DNA from: HB2-32-21 sp041603535
GTDB lineage: Bacteria > Pseudomonadota > Gammaproteobacteria > Pseudomonadales > Porticoccaceae
Direction: 5' to 3'
DNA: 64,000 bases
Assembly (NCBI GenBank): GCA_041603535.1
Contig: JBFIEE010000003.1
Span: 46,916 to 110,915 of the forward strand
The notes below the pieces were generated by a model. That model was not told where the DNA came from and did not search any database. It saw only the letters and a program-made list of their open reading frames with translations. Below are positions 16,539 through 25,260 of the stretch, one piece after another. The position numbers and the translations under genes were made by a program. Every line of letters starts with the position of its first letter. Within the stretch, counting starts at the first letter, position 1.

Positions 16539-17720
16539 ATGGTTATTAAACCGAAAGTGCGCGGATTTATCTGTACCAATGCGCACCCCGTAGGGTGCGC
16601 GGCCCACGTGCAGCAGCAGATAGATTACGTCAGGGCCCGGAGCCCTATAAGCGATGGTCCGAAGAAGGTATTGGTGATCGGCTCGTCGACCGGTTACGGT
16701 CTGGCCTCGCGGATTACTGCGGCCTTCGGCTGTGGCGCCGATACCCTGGGAGTCTTTTTTGAAAAGCCTCCGACCGACAAGCGCAGCGCTTCGGCGGGTT
16801 ATTACAATACCGCTGCCATGCAGGCAGCGGCGCGCCGAGAAGGACTGTATGCGGAAGGTATCAATGGCGACGCCTTCTCCGATGAGGTTAAAGAGCAGGC
16901 CATTGCGATGCTCAAAAAAGACATGGGGCCGGTGGATCTGGTGGTGTATTCTCTGGCGTCGCCGCGGCGCACCGATCCGCGCAGCGGAATCACCTACACG
17001 TCTGCGCTTAAGCCAATTGGCGAGCCCTACACCATGAAAGGCGTCAATACCGATACACTGCAGATTGATGAAGTTACGGTTGAACCGGCTACCGAAGAGG
17101 AAATCGCGAGTACCATAAAAGTGATGGGAGGCGAGGACTGGGAGTGGTGGATGGACGAGCTGGCGCACGCCGGTTTGTTGGCGGAAGGGTGTAAGTCCAC
17201 CGCCTATACTTACATTGGCAAGGAGATGACCTGGCCGCTGTACGGGCACGCCAGCATTGGCATGGCGAAAAAAGACCTGGATCGCGCCAGTGCGACTATT
17301 GATCGAAAATTGCGGAATCTGGGTGGGGAGAGTCGGGTATCGGTCCTCAAGGCTTTGGTTACACAGGCCAGCTCGGCGATTCCCGTCATGCCGCTTTATA
17401 TCTCAATCCTCTACAAAATCATGAAAGAGGAGGGTAGTCACGAAGGCTGTATCGAGCAGATTCACGGTTTGTTTGAACGCCAGTTGTACCCCATCGGCGA
17501 GCGCGATCTGGATGAACAGGGCCGCTTGCGGATGGACGGACTGGAGCTCAAGGACAGCGTACAGGACAAAGTTAAGGCCTTGTGGGACAGCGTCACGACT
17601 GACAATATAAACGAACTAACAGATTTTAAAGGTTATCGGCAGGAGTTCCTGAAGTTGTTTGGCTTTGGGATAGAAGGGGTTGACTACGAGGCAGATGTAA
17701 ACCCGCTGGTGGAATTGTAA
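16539..17720 (+). CDS. fabV: Enoyl-[ACP] reductase FabV (NADH)
   Basis: Trans-2-enoyl-ACP/CoA reductase that completes each fatty-acid elongation cycle; FabV is a long, triclosan-insensitive SDR-like alternative to FabI. The 393-residue protein begins MVIKPKVRGFICTNAHPVGC. It has the NAD-binding glycine motif GSSTGYGLASR (about residues 48-58), the VYSLASPRRTDP segment, and an active-site Tyr in TAYTYIGKEMTWPLYGHASIGMAK-type sequence (about 225-250; Lys in GMAKKDL). GGAG sits 6 nt before the ATG. It is a monocistronic gene between divergent miaE and the hydrolase downstream. Confidence 0.96.
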   Translation: MVIKPKVRGFICTNAHPVGCAAHVQQQIDYVRARSPISDGPKKVLVIGSSTGYGLASRITAAFGCGADTLGVFFEKPPTDKRSASAGYYNTAAMQAAARREGLYAEGINGDAFSDEVKEQAIAMLKKDMGPVDLVVYSLASPRRTDPRSGITYTSALKPIGEPYTMKGVNTDTLQIDEVTVEPATEEEIASTIKVMGGEDWEWWMDELAHAGLLAEGCKSTAYTYIGKEMTWPLYGHASIGMAKKDLDRASATIDRKLRNLGGESRVSVLKALVTQASSAIPVMPLYISILYKIMKEEGSHEGCIEQIHGLFERQLYPIGERDLDEQGRLRMDGLELKDSVQDKVKALWDSVTTDNINELTDFKGYRQEFLKLFGFGIEGVDYEADVNPLVEL

Positions 17721-17824
17721 GCTGCCCGTTGGGGCTCTTGAAATACGCTCAGTCCAGAATAAAGCATACGCGGCAGGATTGGTGGCCAAATGGTTGCGGT
17801 TAGTGGCGCTATAGGAGATATGTA

Positions 17825-18664
17825 ATGACGACGGTTGACCAGTTCTCACCCCTGGTGCGGCGAATTACCGCGCCCAATGGCAGCGCGATGACCGGCGCAG
17901 GTACCAACACCTACCTGCTGGGGAAAAAAGAGATCGCGGTACTTGATCCGGGCCCCATATACGATAGCCATATAGATGCGATCATTGAAGCCGGTGAGGG
18001 CAAAATTCGCTGGATTATTGTCACTCATACTCACAAGGATCATTCTCCTGTGGCGGCCATCCTTGCCGAAAGAACCGGCGCTGAACTCCTCGGCTGCGTG
18101 ATGGATCAGGCGGACAGCTTTCAGGACGAAACATTTAAGGTGGCGAACAATATTCGTGACGGCGAATTGTTCAAGACCAATGAGTTTACCCTGGAGGCGA
18201 TTCATACGCCGGGGCATGTCGGCAATCACTTTTGCTATTTGTTGCACGAAGATGGCATTTTGTTTGCTGGCGACCACATCATGGACGGGTCAACGGTAGT
18301 GATTATTCCACCGAGTGGTGACATGAAGGATTATCTGGATTCGCTGGCGAAACTCCGGCAACACTCGCTTCAGGCCATTGCGCCAGGACATGGCAATCTG
18401 ATGCCCGAACCCCTGAAGGTTATCGAGGGTCTGACTCGTCACCGTATGATGCGTGAGCAGAAAGTGATTGCCGGAATGGAAAAGCTCGGTGAGTCCAGTT
18501 TGCTCGGTATGCTGTCAACGGTGTACAACGACGTGGATAAGGGTGTGCTGTTTTATGCGCGCTTTTCGCTATGGGCCCATTTGCTTAAGCTTGAGCGTGA
18601 TGGTCGTGCCCACCGGACGTCGCGCAACGCTGAGTTTGATCAGGAATGCTGGGAGCTTGTTTAG
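17825..18664 (+). CDS. Metallo-beta-lactamase-fold hydrolase (LACTB2-like)
   Basis: A 279-residue MBL-fold protein with the dizinc motif THTHKDH (about residues 61-67). Further ligands lie in TPGHVGNHFCY (about 129-139), FAGDHIMDG (about 151-159) and APGHGNLM (about 191-198). The C-terminal 70 residues look like the winged-helix extension found in LACTB2/BLACT_WH hydrolases. Relatives act as endoribonucleases or thioesterases; the substrate is unknown. TAGGAGATAT before the ATG supplies a good ribosome binding site. Confidence 0.85.
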   Translation: MTTVDQFSPLVRRITAPNGSAMTGAGTNTYLLGKKEIAVLDPGPIYDSHIDAIIEAGEGKIRWIIVTHTHKDHSPVAAILAERTGAELLGCVMDQADSFQDETFKVANNIRDGELFKTNEFTLEAIHTPGHVGNHFCYLLHEDGILFAGDHIMDGSTVVIIPPSGDMKDYLDSLAKLRQHSLQAIAPGHGNLMPEPLKVIEGLTRHRMMREQKVIAGMEKLGESSLLGMLSTVYNDVDKGVLFYARFSLWAHLLKLERDGRAHRTSRNAEFDQECWELV

Positions 18665-18768
18665 CGAATTGCTGAGGGTGCGTCAGGGTTTGGGCCTGTA
18701 AATGCCCTGGGTTTACTCACCCTGCCGCATGCGTCCTTAACAGATACTACTTGTTAGAGATAAGTTAA

Positions 18769-19002
18769 ATGGATATGTCGTCGCACAATCTTCAATCCCT
18801 TTTCGAGCAGTTAGGTCTGCCGTCGTCGGAAGAACAGATCTCGATTTTTCTTGACCAGCATAGTCCGTTAGACCCGGACGTGACGTTGGTGGAAGCCGCT
18901 TTCTGGAACCCGGGGCAACGGGCCTTCCTCATTGAGACCTTAGCCGAGGACTCCGACTGGACAGAGCTGGTTGAGCATCTGGATGCCGTACTGCGGCGCT
19001 AA
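18769..19002 (+). CDS. DUF2789 family small protein
   Basis: A 77-residue acidic protein matching DUF2789 by pattern: SLFEQLGLPSSEEQISIFLDQH, then VEAAFWNPGQRAFLIETLAEDSDW and a terminal VEHLDAVLRR. The family is widespread in gamma- and betaproteobacteria and has no assigned function. A GAGATAAG stretch before the ATG may serve as ribosome binding site. Starts at 18769 or 18775 are both possible. Confidence 0.8.
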   Translation: MDMSSHNLQSLFEQLGLPSSEEQISIFLDQHSPLDPDVTLVEAAFWNPGQRAFLIETLAEDSDWTELVEHLDAVLRR

Positions 19003-19167
19003 CTGGCGCGTTGAGGACTAGCTGATTAGAGGTTGGCAAGCAGGTCTTTTGATCGGCGATGTGGCGCAATTGCAGGCAGGTCCTGTGGTTGGGGCAAATA
19101 AACTGAGCGGTGCTTGTGCCGGCCTGGTCACCTCAGTACCATTACGCTTTTTTCGCGGAGCAGCTCG

Positions 19168-20058
19168 ATGATCGCAGGCAGTATTGTTGCCCTGGTGACG
19201 CCTATGGTGCCCGGTACGCTGGCTGTAGATATCGCTACGTTAAAAAGACTTGTCGAATGGCACATCACTGCTGGTACCGATGCCATTGTCGCAGTGGGTA
19301 CGACCGGCGAGTCTGCCACACTTGACGTAGATGAACACCTTGCAGTTATCAAGGCCTGCGTAGAGCAGGCGCGCGGCCGCATTCCGATCATTGCCGGAAC
19401 GGGGGCTAATAGCACCAGCGAAGCTATCCAGCTCACCGATGCGGCGAATAAGAGTGGCGCGGATGCCTGCCTGCTCGTCACGCCTTACTACAACAAACCT
19501 ACGCAGGAGGGTTTGTTGCGACATTACGAGGCGGTGGCCAGTGCGGTGGATATCCCGCAGATTCTTTACAATGTACCGTCTCGCACAGCCTGTGATATGT
19601 TGCCCGAAACTGTCTGCGCACTGGCGCAGGTCAACAATATCGTTGGGATAAAGGAGGCTACGGGTGACATGGCTCGGGCGCGAGCAATTATCGCTGGGTG
19701 CCCGGCTGAGTTCGCTGTGTATTCCGGGGATGATGTCACTGCTGTGGAACTTATGTTGCTCGGTGGTAAAGGTAATATTTCGGTAACCGCTAATATTGTA
19801 CCTGCGCGCATGCATGAGCTTTGTGCGGTTGCTACTGCAGGAAATGTGAGTAAGGCGAGAGAATTGGGCAGCGTCCTGACGGTGCTACATGACGCTTTAT
19901 TTGTAGAGTCAAACCCCATTCCAGTCAAGTGGGCGTTGGCGGAAATGGGCCTGATCGCCCACGATGCTATTAGACTTCCGCTCACCCCTCTTTCTAAAGT
20001 CTGGCACCAGCAGTTGCGTTCGGTGCTAAGTGATGCGGGCTTGTTGCCCGCGAACTGA
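19168..20058 (+). CDS. dapA: 4-hydroxy-tetrahydrodipicolinate synthase
   Basis: Condenses pyruvate with aspartate semialdehyde, the first committed step to diaminopimelate and lysine. The 296-residue TIM-barrel protein starts MIAGSIVALVTPM and has GTTGESATL. The active-site Tyr is in LYNVPSRT (about residue 133) and the Schiff-base Lys in GIKEATGD (about residue 162). The ATG at 19168 preceded by GCGGAG is chosen over an in-frame GTG at 19114 because it matches family length. It leads the conserved dapA-bamC-MBL-purC block. Confidence 0.96.
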   Translation: MIAGSIVALVTPMVPGTLAVDIATLKRLVEWHITAGTDAIVAVGTTGESATLDVDEHLAVIKACVEQARGRIPIIAGTGANSTSEAIQLTDAANKSGADACLLVTPYYNKPTQEGLLRHYEAVASAVDIPQILYNVPSRTACDMLPETVCALAQVNNIVGIKEATGDMARARAIIAGCPAEFAVYSGDDVTAVELMLLGGKGNISVTANIVPARMHELCAVATAGNVSKARELGSVLTVLHDALFVESNPIPVKWALAEMGLIAHDAIRLPLTPLSKVWHQQLRSVLSDAGLLPAN

Positions 20059-20083
20059 CAGCGACATGCTGTCTGGAGAATTT

Positions 20084-21166
20084 ATGCGTAAATTTTTGTC
20101 CTGCCGACTACTCATCAACGGAAATACTAGAAAGGTCACAATTGTGGCCAGTCTGCTAGCGTATTTTCTAGTTTTGACCGGGTGCGGGATGTTTGATGAT
20201 GACGGGATGTTCCGTAATAAGGGTAAGGATTACAAGCTGGCTGCCGAAAAACCTTATATAAAAGTCCCTGAAGGACTGGATGGCGACGCGCTCGGTGAGC
20301 TTTATCGGATTCCACTAATCCCTGAGACCAGTGTTCTGGATGAAGAAGAGGGTACGCCCCGTCCCCAACTTCTTTCCACGAATGTGCTGGAAGAAGAGGT
20401 GAAGGTACAGAGTCTGGGCGAGCGGCGCTGGATTTTGATCAACCGTGAGCCGAGCGAGGTATGGCCACGTGTGCGCAACATACTGAATCGTAATGGTATA
20501 CCGACGGCGTCGCTTGATGCCGCGAAAGGGGTGATTGAAACCGTATGGCTAGAATTTGATGATAGCCCTGACAAAGCTCACCGTTACCGCTTTTCCATCG
20601 AGCAGGGTGTGCAGCCGAAAAGTACGGAAATTCTGATTTTGCATTCAGCTATGACGAAGGCTGCTGAAGTCCCCGTCTGGCCAGCTCAATCGGATGAAGA
20701 AGCGCGTGAGAAAACCATGTTGAATGTTCTTGCCAGCTCCCTCGCCGGGGATGAGTCGAGCGGCACGGTGTCCTTGTTGGCTCAGGAAATCGGTGGTGCG
20801 TCAAAGGTTGACGTGCTGGCTCCAAAGGGCAAAGAGCCCTATATGTTGCTGAAGCTTGACTACGATCGGTCATGGGCCTCGGTGGGTTATTCAGTTAGCA
20901 GGGATAATTTTAGTATTGTCGATCAGGATCGTACCGGGGGAGTGTTTTATGTCGGTTACAGTCTGGAGGAAGAAGATAAGCCTGGATTTATTCGACGTTT
21001 ATTCGGGGCTGAAACCGCGGATAAAGTGCCGGAAGCGAAATACCAGGTAAGGCTTATTCGTGGTGCCGAAGGCGTCGAAGTCAGGGTGTTTAATGGTGAG
21101 CAAAGTGAGCTCGAACGAACCGAGGCGCTGCGGCTGTTGAATAAAATTCGCGCGAATTTGTCCTGA
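20084..21166 (+). CDS. bamC: Outer membrane assembly lipoprotein BamC
   Basis: Lipoprotein subunit of the BAM complex. The 360-residue precursor has a basic N-terminus, a hydrophobic core and lipobox LTGC (Cys at about residue 33). A short unstructured segment and two helix-grip domains follow (RRWILINREPSEVWPRVRNIL and LKLDYDRSWASVGYSV). The ATG at 20084 follows TGGAGAA and is preferred to upstream in-frame starts that overlap dapA. bamA lies 22 kb away on the same strand. Confidence 0.92.
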   Translation: MRKFLSCRLLINGNTRKVTIVASLLAYFLVLTGCGMFDDDGMFRNKGKDYKLAAEKPYIKVPEGLDGDALGELYRIPLIPETSVLDEEEGTPRPQLLSTNVLEEEVKVQSLGERRWILINREPSEVWPRVRNILNRNGIPTASLDAAKGVIETVWLEFDDSPDKAHRYRFSIEQGVQPKSTEILILHSAMTKAAEVPVWPAQSDEEAREKTMLNVLASSLAGDESSGTVSLLAQEIGGASKVDVLAPKGKEPYMLLKLDYDRSWASVGYSVSRDNFSIVDQDRTGGVFYVGYSLEEEDKPGFIRRLFGAETADKVPEAKYQVRLIRGAEGVEVRVFNGEQSELERTEALRLLNKIRANLS

Positions 21167-21181
21167 TCGGAATTTGTTGGC

Positions 21182-21940
21182 GTGCGCTTAACATCGTTTG
21201 GCAGCGGAAGCCGGGGTAACGCCACGCTAGTCGAGTCTGCCAATGCCAGTGTGCTGGTCGATTGTGGCTTCTCAGTCCGAGAGCTGCAACGACGTATGGC
21301 CGAGCGCGACCGCCACCCCGAGCAGTTGACGGCCATTTTAGTGACGCATGAGCATAGCGATCACATTCGTGGTGTATTTGCGCTGGCCAGACGTTTCTCC
21401 TTGCCTGTTTACATGACGGCAGGGACGGCTAAGTTCTGTGCTGGGGAGCGCCTGGGCAACGTTGAAATAATCGACGCCCAGCGAATGTTTAACATCGACG
21501 ACATCGCGGTACAACCGGTCGCCGTGCCTCACGATGCTCGCGAACCCGTGCAATTTGTTTTCCATAACTGCGGAAAATCCGTGGGTATACTGACTGATTT
21601 GGGCAGTATCACCGCTCACGTAATCGATGCTTACCGGGCGTGTGATGGCCTTTTACTGGAAGCCAACCACGATCGCACAATGCTGGCGGAGGGCTCATAT
21701 CCTTATCCGTTGAAACAGCGTGTCGGCGGTGACTGGGGGCACTTGAATAACGAGCAGGCGGCTGAACTACTAACTCATGTGGAGCGGCAACGCCTACAGG
21801 GTCTTATCATTGGCCATATGAGCGAGCAGAACAACTGCCTGGCTGCTGTACGAAGGTATATTGATCCACTAGTGGGCAGTGTCGGGCTAGTACGCTATGC
21901 GAGTCAGGATGGCGGTGCCGACTGGCTGACTGTCGAATAA
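21182..21940 (+). CDS. MBL-fold hydrolase, YycJ/WalJ-like
   Basis: A 252-residue metallo-beta-lactamase-fold protein. SFGSGSRGNATLVES near the N-terminus and the dizinc motif THEHSDH (about residues 57-63) are typical of the YycJ/WalJ group of proposed DNA/RNA 5'-exonucleases. Later ligands are in AVPHDAREPVQF, ILTDLGSI, LLEANHD and GHMSEQNN. It has a GTG start 15 nt after bamC. Its position between bamC and purC is conserved in Pseudomonas, but its cellular role is not established. Confidence 0.85.
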   Translation: MRLTSFGSGSRGNATLVESANASVLVDCGFSVRELQRRMAERDRHPEQLTAILVTHEHSDHIRGVFALARRFSLPVYMTAGTAKFCAGERLGNVEIIDAQRMFNIDDIAVQPVAVPHDAREPVQFVFHNCGKSVGILTDLGSITAHVIDAYRACDGLLLEANHDRTMLAEGSYPYPLKQRVGGDWGHLNNEQAAELLTHVERQRLQGLIIGHMSEQNNCLAAVRRYIDPLVGSVGLVRYASQDGGADWLTVE

Positions 21941-22038
21941 GATGCAGACAATTGACCGACGATTACGCATTGTCCTGTGTTCCACGTTAAAGTTCTGTGC
22001 GATTAATTAGTTACTGATTCAATCAGGAGAGCCTTTCT

Positions 22039-22752
22039 ATGAACAAGGGTAAAGAATTGTACCGAGGCAAGGCAAAATCGGTTTATATAACAGATGACCC
22101 GGATTTGTTAATCCTTCTTTTCCGCGACGATACGTCTGCGTTTGACGGTAAAAAAATACAGCAGCTTGATCGTAAGGGCATGGTCAACAATAAGTTTAAT
22201 GCCTTCATCATGACCAAACTTGCTGAAGCGGGCATTCCGACACATTTCAAGTCATTGTTAAGTGAGCACGAATCGCTGGTTCTGAAGCTGGCAATGATCC
22301 CCGTTGAATGTGTTGTGAGAAATATTGCCGCTGGCAGTATCTGTAGACGCTATGGCGTGAAGGAAGGGCTTGATTTGAATCCACCCACTTTTGAGTTTTT
22401 TCTGAAAGACGATGGGCTCGGCGATCCGATGATTAACGAATTCCATATCGCGTCATTTGGCTGGGCACTGCCGGAGCATGTGGCCAGGATGAAAGAGTTG
22501 AGTTTTGCAGTCAACGACGTGGTTAAAAACCTGTTCCGACAGGCCGGTATACTTTTGGTGGATTACAAGCTGGAGTTTGGTCTGCATGAAGGTCGGGTTA
22601 TCCTCGGCGACGAGTTTACCCCTGATGGCTGCCGTCTCTGGGACGCTGACACCAGGGAGAAGCTGGATAAGGACCGCTTTCGCCAGGATCTCGGCAATGT
22701 CGTTGAGTCCTATGAGCTGGCAGGCCGTCGGCTTGGTTTAAATTTCGACTGA
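22039..22752 (+). CDS. purC: SAICAR synthetase
   Basis: Phosphoribosylaminoimidazole-succinocarboxamide synthase, which joins aspartate to CAIR in purine synthesis. The 237-residue protein is of normal bacterial length and begins LYRGKAKSVYITDDPDLL. It contains LFRDDTSAFDGKK, VVRNIAAGSICRRYGV and LVDYKLEFG...LGDEFTPDGCRLWD, all conserved in PurC. An AGGAG ribosome binding site sits 9 nt before the ATG. Confidence 0.97.
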   Translation: MNKGKELYRGKAKSVYITDDPDLLILLFRDDTSAFDGKKIQQLDRKGMVNNKFNAFIMTKLAEAGIPTHFKSLLSEHESLVLKLAMIPVECVVRNIAAGSICRRYGVKEGLDLNPPTFEFFLKDDGLGDPMINEFHIASFGWALPEHVARMKELSFAVNDVVKNLFRQAGILLVDYKLEFGLHEGRVILGDEFTPDGCRLWDADTREKLDKDRFRQDLGNVVESYELAGRRLGLNFD

Positions 22753-23073
22753 AGCAGCTTCCTCAGGGGGCTTATTCGCCAGGGTATTTTTGGGTGCGTA
22801 GTGCTCATATTAGGTGCAGAAAAAACTTAATGCCCGCTGAATTGTCCACAGTTAATGGCATCTTCTAGAGACAGTTTCTGGAATCCCTCGCAAGTCATTG
22901 ATTTTTTTAATCAACTTTTCCAACTAGTTGATATATATAGATATTTTTATTTGGCCAAAAAGTAACCATTCTGTAGCAAAGCTATGTAATACGCGGTTCT
23001 CTCATCGTTTTGTAAAAGTAATCCACGTAGTTATCCACAGATTCTGTGGGTAACTGCTGTCAACCAAAGATTG
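22753..23073. other. AT-rich intergenic region with DnaA-box-like sites
   Basis: This 321-nt gap lacks a gene. It contains TTGTCCACA (22842-22850, one mismatch from the DnaA box), an AT-rich tract (about 22897-22956) with the inverted repeat TTGATT/AATCAA (22898-22914), a perfect DnaA box TTATCCACA (23031-23039) and an inverted near-match TGTGGGTAA (23045-23053). The last two form a 10-bp hairpin with one wobble pair. The purC transcript probably ends here too, but no classic terminator is visible. Confidence 0.5.
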
Positions 23074-23514
23074 TTATAAACGCTTAGTTATGCAATGCGC
23101 CGGGAGGATAATTTGCTCGACTTTTTCCGCGAGTCCGCTGGCCTCTTTGCAGACCAGGCGATCATTGCCTGAGAGATTGATATGTGTGAGGTGAGTGAGC
23201 TTATGCAGTATCGATACATTCTTGAGGTCATTGCGTGAAAGATCCAGCACGACTATATGAGTGAACTTTTCAAGACCATCAAGGCTGGTAATGCCCGCTT
23301 CGCTGCAGCGCAGTGTAGCCAGCTGTGAGGCCTGAGTCAGTTTCTGGTCTTTGATGGTGAGTGTGACGCACTCATCAAGTGGTGAGTCAGTTATGGTGTA
23401 GTCGCTGAACAGGGTGGGAGGGTTGTAAACTGGAGCGTCGTTAAAGGTAACGGTGTACCGGCTACAGGCGCTGGTGATCAGGGTCAGTAAGGTGATACAG
23501 AAGACTTTTTTCAC
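23074..23514 (-). CDS. Leucine-rich-repeat lipoprotein
   Basis: A 146-residue predicted lipoprotein: MKKVFCITLLTLITSAC gives a short signal peptide with the lipid-modified Cys at residue 17. The mature part holds about three leucine-rich repeats (GITSLDGLEKFTHIVVLDLS, NDLKNVSILHKLTHLTHINL, with LSGND steps) and paired cysteines (about residues 49, 70, 121 and 139) that may form disulfides. The function is unknown; such proteins often mediate protein contacts in the envelope. The DnaA-box-like hairpin lies immediately downstream of its stop. Confidence 0.75.
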   Translation of the reverse strand: MKKVFCITLLTLITSACSRYTVTFNDAPVYNPPTLFSDYTITDSPLDECVTLTIKDQKLTQASQLATLRCSEAGITSLDGLEKFTHIVVLDLSRNDLKNVSILHKLTHLTHINLSGNDRLVCKEASGLAEKVEQIILPAHCITKRL

Positions 23515-23715
23515 AAACTGATCCCGATATGATTACACGGACTTAATCATAGCCTTGTCAGCACAACATGGCTACCATGAGACAAGGCCCTTGAAACAAA
23601 GAATCCAGTGCGCTGTCAGATACTGCCTGACGGTGATGCGGCTAGATTTACAGAGAATTTATCACTGCGCATCGGTGATACTTAATCGGATGGGGCGAAA
23701 GCCGGGGAGATAACT

Positions 23716-24366
23716 TTGGAAAAAGTAGTGTTAGTAACGGTGGCAATGACATTGGTTGCCTGTATGTCGACGGATCCCTACACGGGCCAGCAAAAGGTCA
23801 GTAACACGGCCAAAGGCGCGGGTATTGGTGCCGTTACCGGCGCGCTTATCGGTGTAGCGACATCCAGCAAGAGTGATCGAGAAAAAGGGGCGTTGATTGG
23901 CGCTGTTGGAGGAGCCGCTATTGGTGGTGGCGCGGGCTTTTACATGGACAAGCAGGAAGCTGCGTTACGGTCAAAACTCGATGGCACAGGTGTGAGAGTG
24001 GTCAGAGAAGGCGATAATATACGCCTGGTGATGCCTGGCAATATCACCTTTGGTACTGACCGTCACGAAGTCCAGCCCGAATTTTATTCAACGCTGGAGT
24101 CCGTTGCCGTCGTGTTGAAAGAGTTTAATAAAACCAACATCCGTATTGCAGGCCATACCGACTCGGTGGGTAGCGATAGCCACAATCAAACGCTCTCTGA
24201 AAAACGGGCCGGCAGTGTTGGCCAGCTGCTGATATCTTATGGTGTCCTGCCGGGCCGTGTTCTGGTGACAGGTTTTGGTGAACGGTACCCTGTTGCTAGC
24301 AATGATACCGAGGGCGGTCGTCAGGCTAACAGGCGTGTCGAACTCGAGTTGGTGCCTTTCCAGTAG
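23716..24366 (+). CDS. OmpA-family lipoprotein with glycine zipper (YiaD-like)
   Basis: A 216-residue outer-membrane lipoprotein. The TTG start at 23716 is supported by GGGGAGA upstream and because only this start keeps the signal peptide with lipobox LVAC (Cys at residue 16). A glycine-zipper segment rich in GxxxG (GAGIGAVTGALIGVA, GALIGAVGGAAIGGGAGF) spans about residues 35-78. A C-terminal OmpA peptidoglycan-binding domain follows, with GHTDSVGSDSHNQTLSEKRA (about 148-167) and ANRRVEL. It is a stand-alone gene closed by an intrinsic terminator. Confidence 0.9.
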   Translation: MEKVVLVTVAMTLVACMSTDPYTGQQKVSNTAKGAGIGAVTGALIGVATSSKSDREKGALIGAVGGAAIGGGAGFYMDKQEAALRSKLDGTGVRVVREGDNIRLVMPGNITFGTDRHEVQPEFYSTLESVAVVLKEFNKTNIRIAGHTDSVGSDSHNQTLSEKRAGSVGQLLISYGVLPGRVLVTGFGERYPVASNDTEGGRQANRRVELELVPFQ

Positions 24367-24398
24367 ACTGGAAGATCGGAGTAACTGGTCTGATATAA

Positions 24399-24429
24399 CC
24401 GTTGTGGGTAGTGCCGCAACGGTTTTTTT
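24399..24429 (+). terminator. Rho-independent terminator after OmpA-family gene
   Basis: CCGTTGTG (24399-24406) pairs with CGCAACGG (24415-24422), one wobble pair, 8-nt loop, followed by seven Ts (24423-24429). The T-run ends at the base before the first possible start codon of rsmJ. Confidence 0.88.
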
Positions 24430-25260
24430 ATGGGGTGTATGACCTTATTTCCCGAGAATAAGCTTACGTTGTTCGCCCAACCAGGTTACGAGCGAATTGC
24501 GGCAGGCACAGCCCATGCCCTGGGTATCTCTGTGATCCTGAAGCTGGAGCAAATCGCCACTGACTATTATCTCGATTATGGAGACGGCGGCCTCTCTCTG
24601 GTTAAGCAGCCAGGTAGCGGCGGTGGTAAAACTGCTTCGCGGGTCGCAATCAGTTGTGATTTCGTGACGGGGGCGTCCCGGCATCGGCGTCTCTACGGCG
24701 GCGGCATTCGGCAGGCGCTGGCGCGCGCTGTCGGTCTATCTGGCAATTTTAAACCACTTGTTGCAGATTTAACCGCGGGGTTGGGGCGTGACAGTTTCGT
24801 GCTGGCGAGTCTTGGTGCGCGTGTCATTCTTATTGAGCGCAATAGCGCGGTGTCCGCGCTGCTGGCGGACGGGCTGGACAGGTTGCGTCAACGTGCGACC
24901 CTGGACGCGGTGCTGGCGGACATTAGTGGGCGGCTTACACTGTGCAAGGCGGATGCTAAAGACTGGCTGTCGGACTTTGACGAGCAAGACAGGCCTGACG
25001 CGATTTATCTTGATCCCATGTTTCCCGAGCGTGGGAAATCGGCCAACGTCAAAAAAGAAATGGCGATTTTTCATGATGTGGTCGGCGACGACGCGGATGC
25101 GGATGCTTTGTTAGAGGCAGCCCTCGAGGTTGCGCATTATCGAGTGGTGGTAAAGCGTCCGCGCCGGGCACCGCCTCTGGCTGATCGAACGCCAGGCTTT
25201 GCAATTGACGGCAAGACGACACGTTTTGATATTTATCCCCTAAAAAAAATACCGCGCTAG
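24430..25260 (+). CDS. rsmJ: 16S rRNA (guanine1516-N2)-methyltransferase RsmJ
   Basis: Class I SAM-dependent methyltransferase of 276 residues modifying G1516 of 16S rRNA (E. coli numbering). It shows RHRRLYGGGIRQALARAVG, the SAM-binding loop DLTAGLGRDSFVLASLGA (about residues 116-133), IERN, the catalytic YLDPMFPERGKSANVKKEM segment (about 195-213), and VVKRPRRAPPL. The start is either 24430 or the ATG at 24439. The upstream terminator hairpin occupies the usual leader, so initiation context is odd. The stop overlaps the stop of the convergent transporter gene. Confidence 0.93.
   Translation: MGCMTLFPENKLTLFAQPGYERIAAGTAHALGISVILKLEQIATDYYLDYGDGGLSLVKQPGSGGGKTASRVAISCDFVTGASRHRRLYGGGIRQALARAVGLSGNFKPLVADLTAGLGRDSFVLASLGARVILIERNSAVSALLADGLDRLRQRATLDAVLADISGRLTLCKADAKDWLSDFDEQDRPDAIYLDPMFPERGKSANVKKEMAIFHDVVGDDADADALLEAALEVAHYRVVVKRPRRAPPLADRTPGFAIDGKTTRFDIYPLKKIPR

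Noticed and set aside
16536..17249. 237-codon open frame on minus strand opposite fabV
   Set aside because: Fully inside a confidently identified gene; low-complexity Arg/His-rich product typical of antisense GC-rich sequence.
22842..23053. Chromosomal replication origin
   Set aside because: Only one perfect DnaA box plus near-matches, and none of the usual origin neighbours (dnaA, dnaN, gidA/mnmG, parAB, rpmH) are present; kept only as a possible accessory DnaA site.
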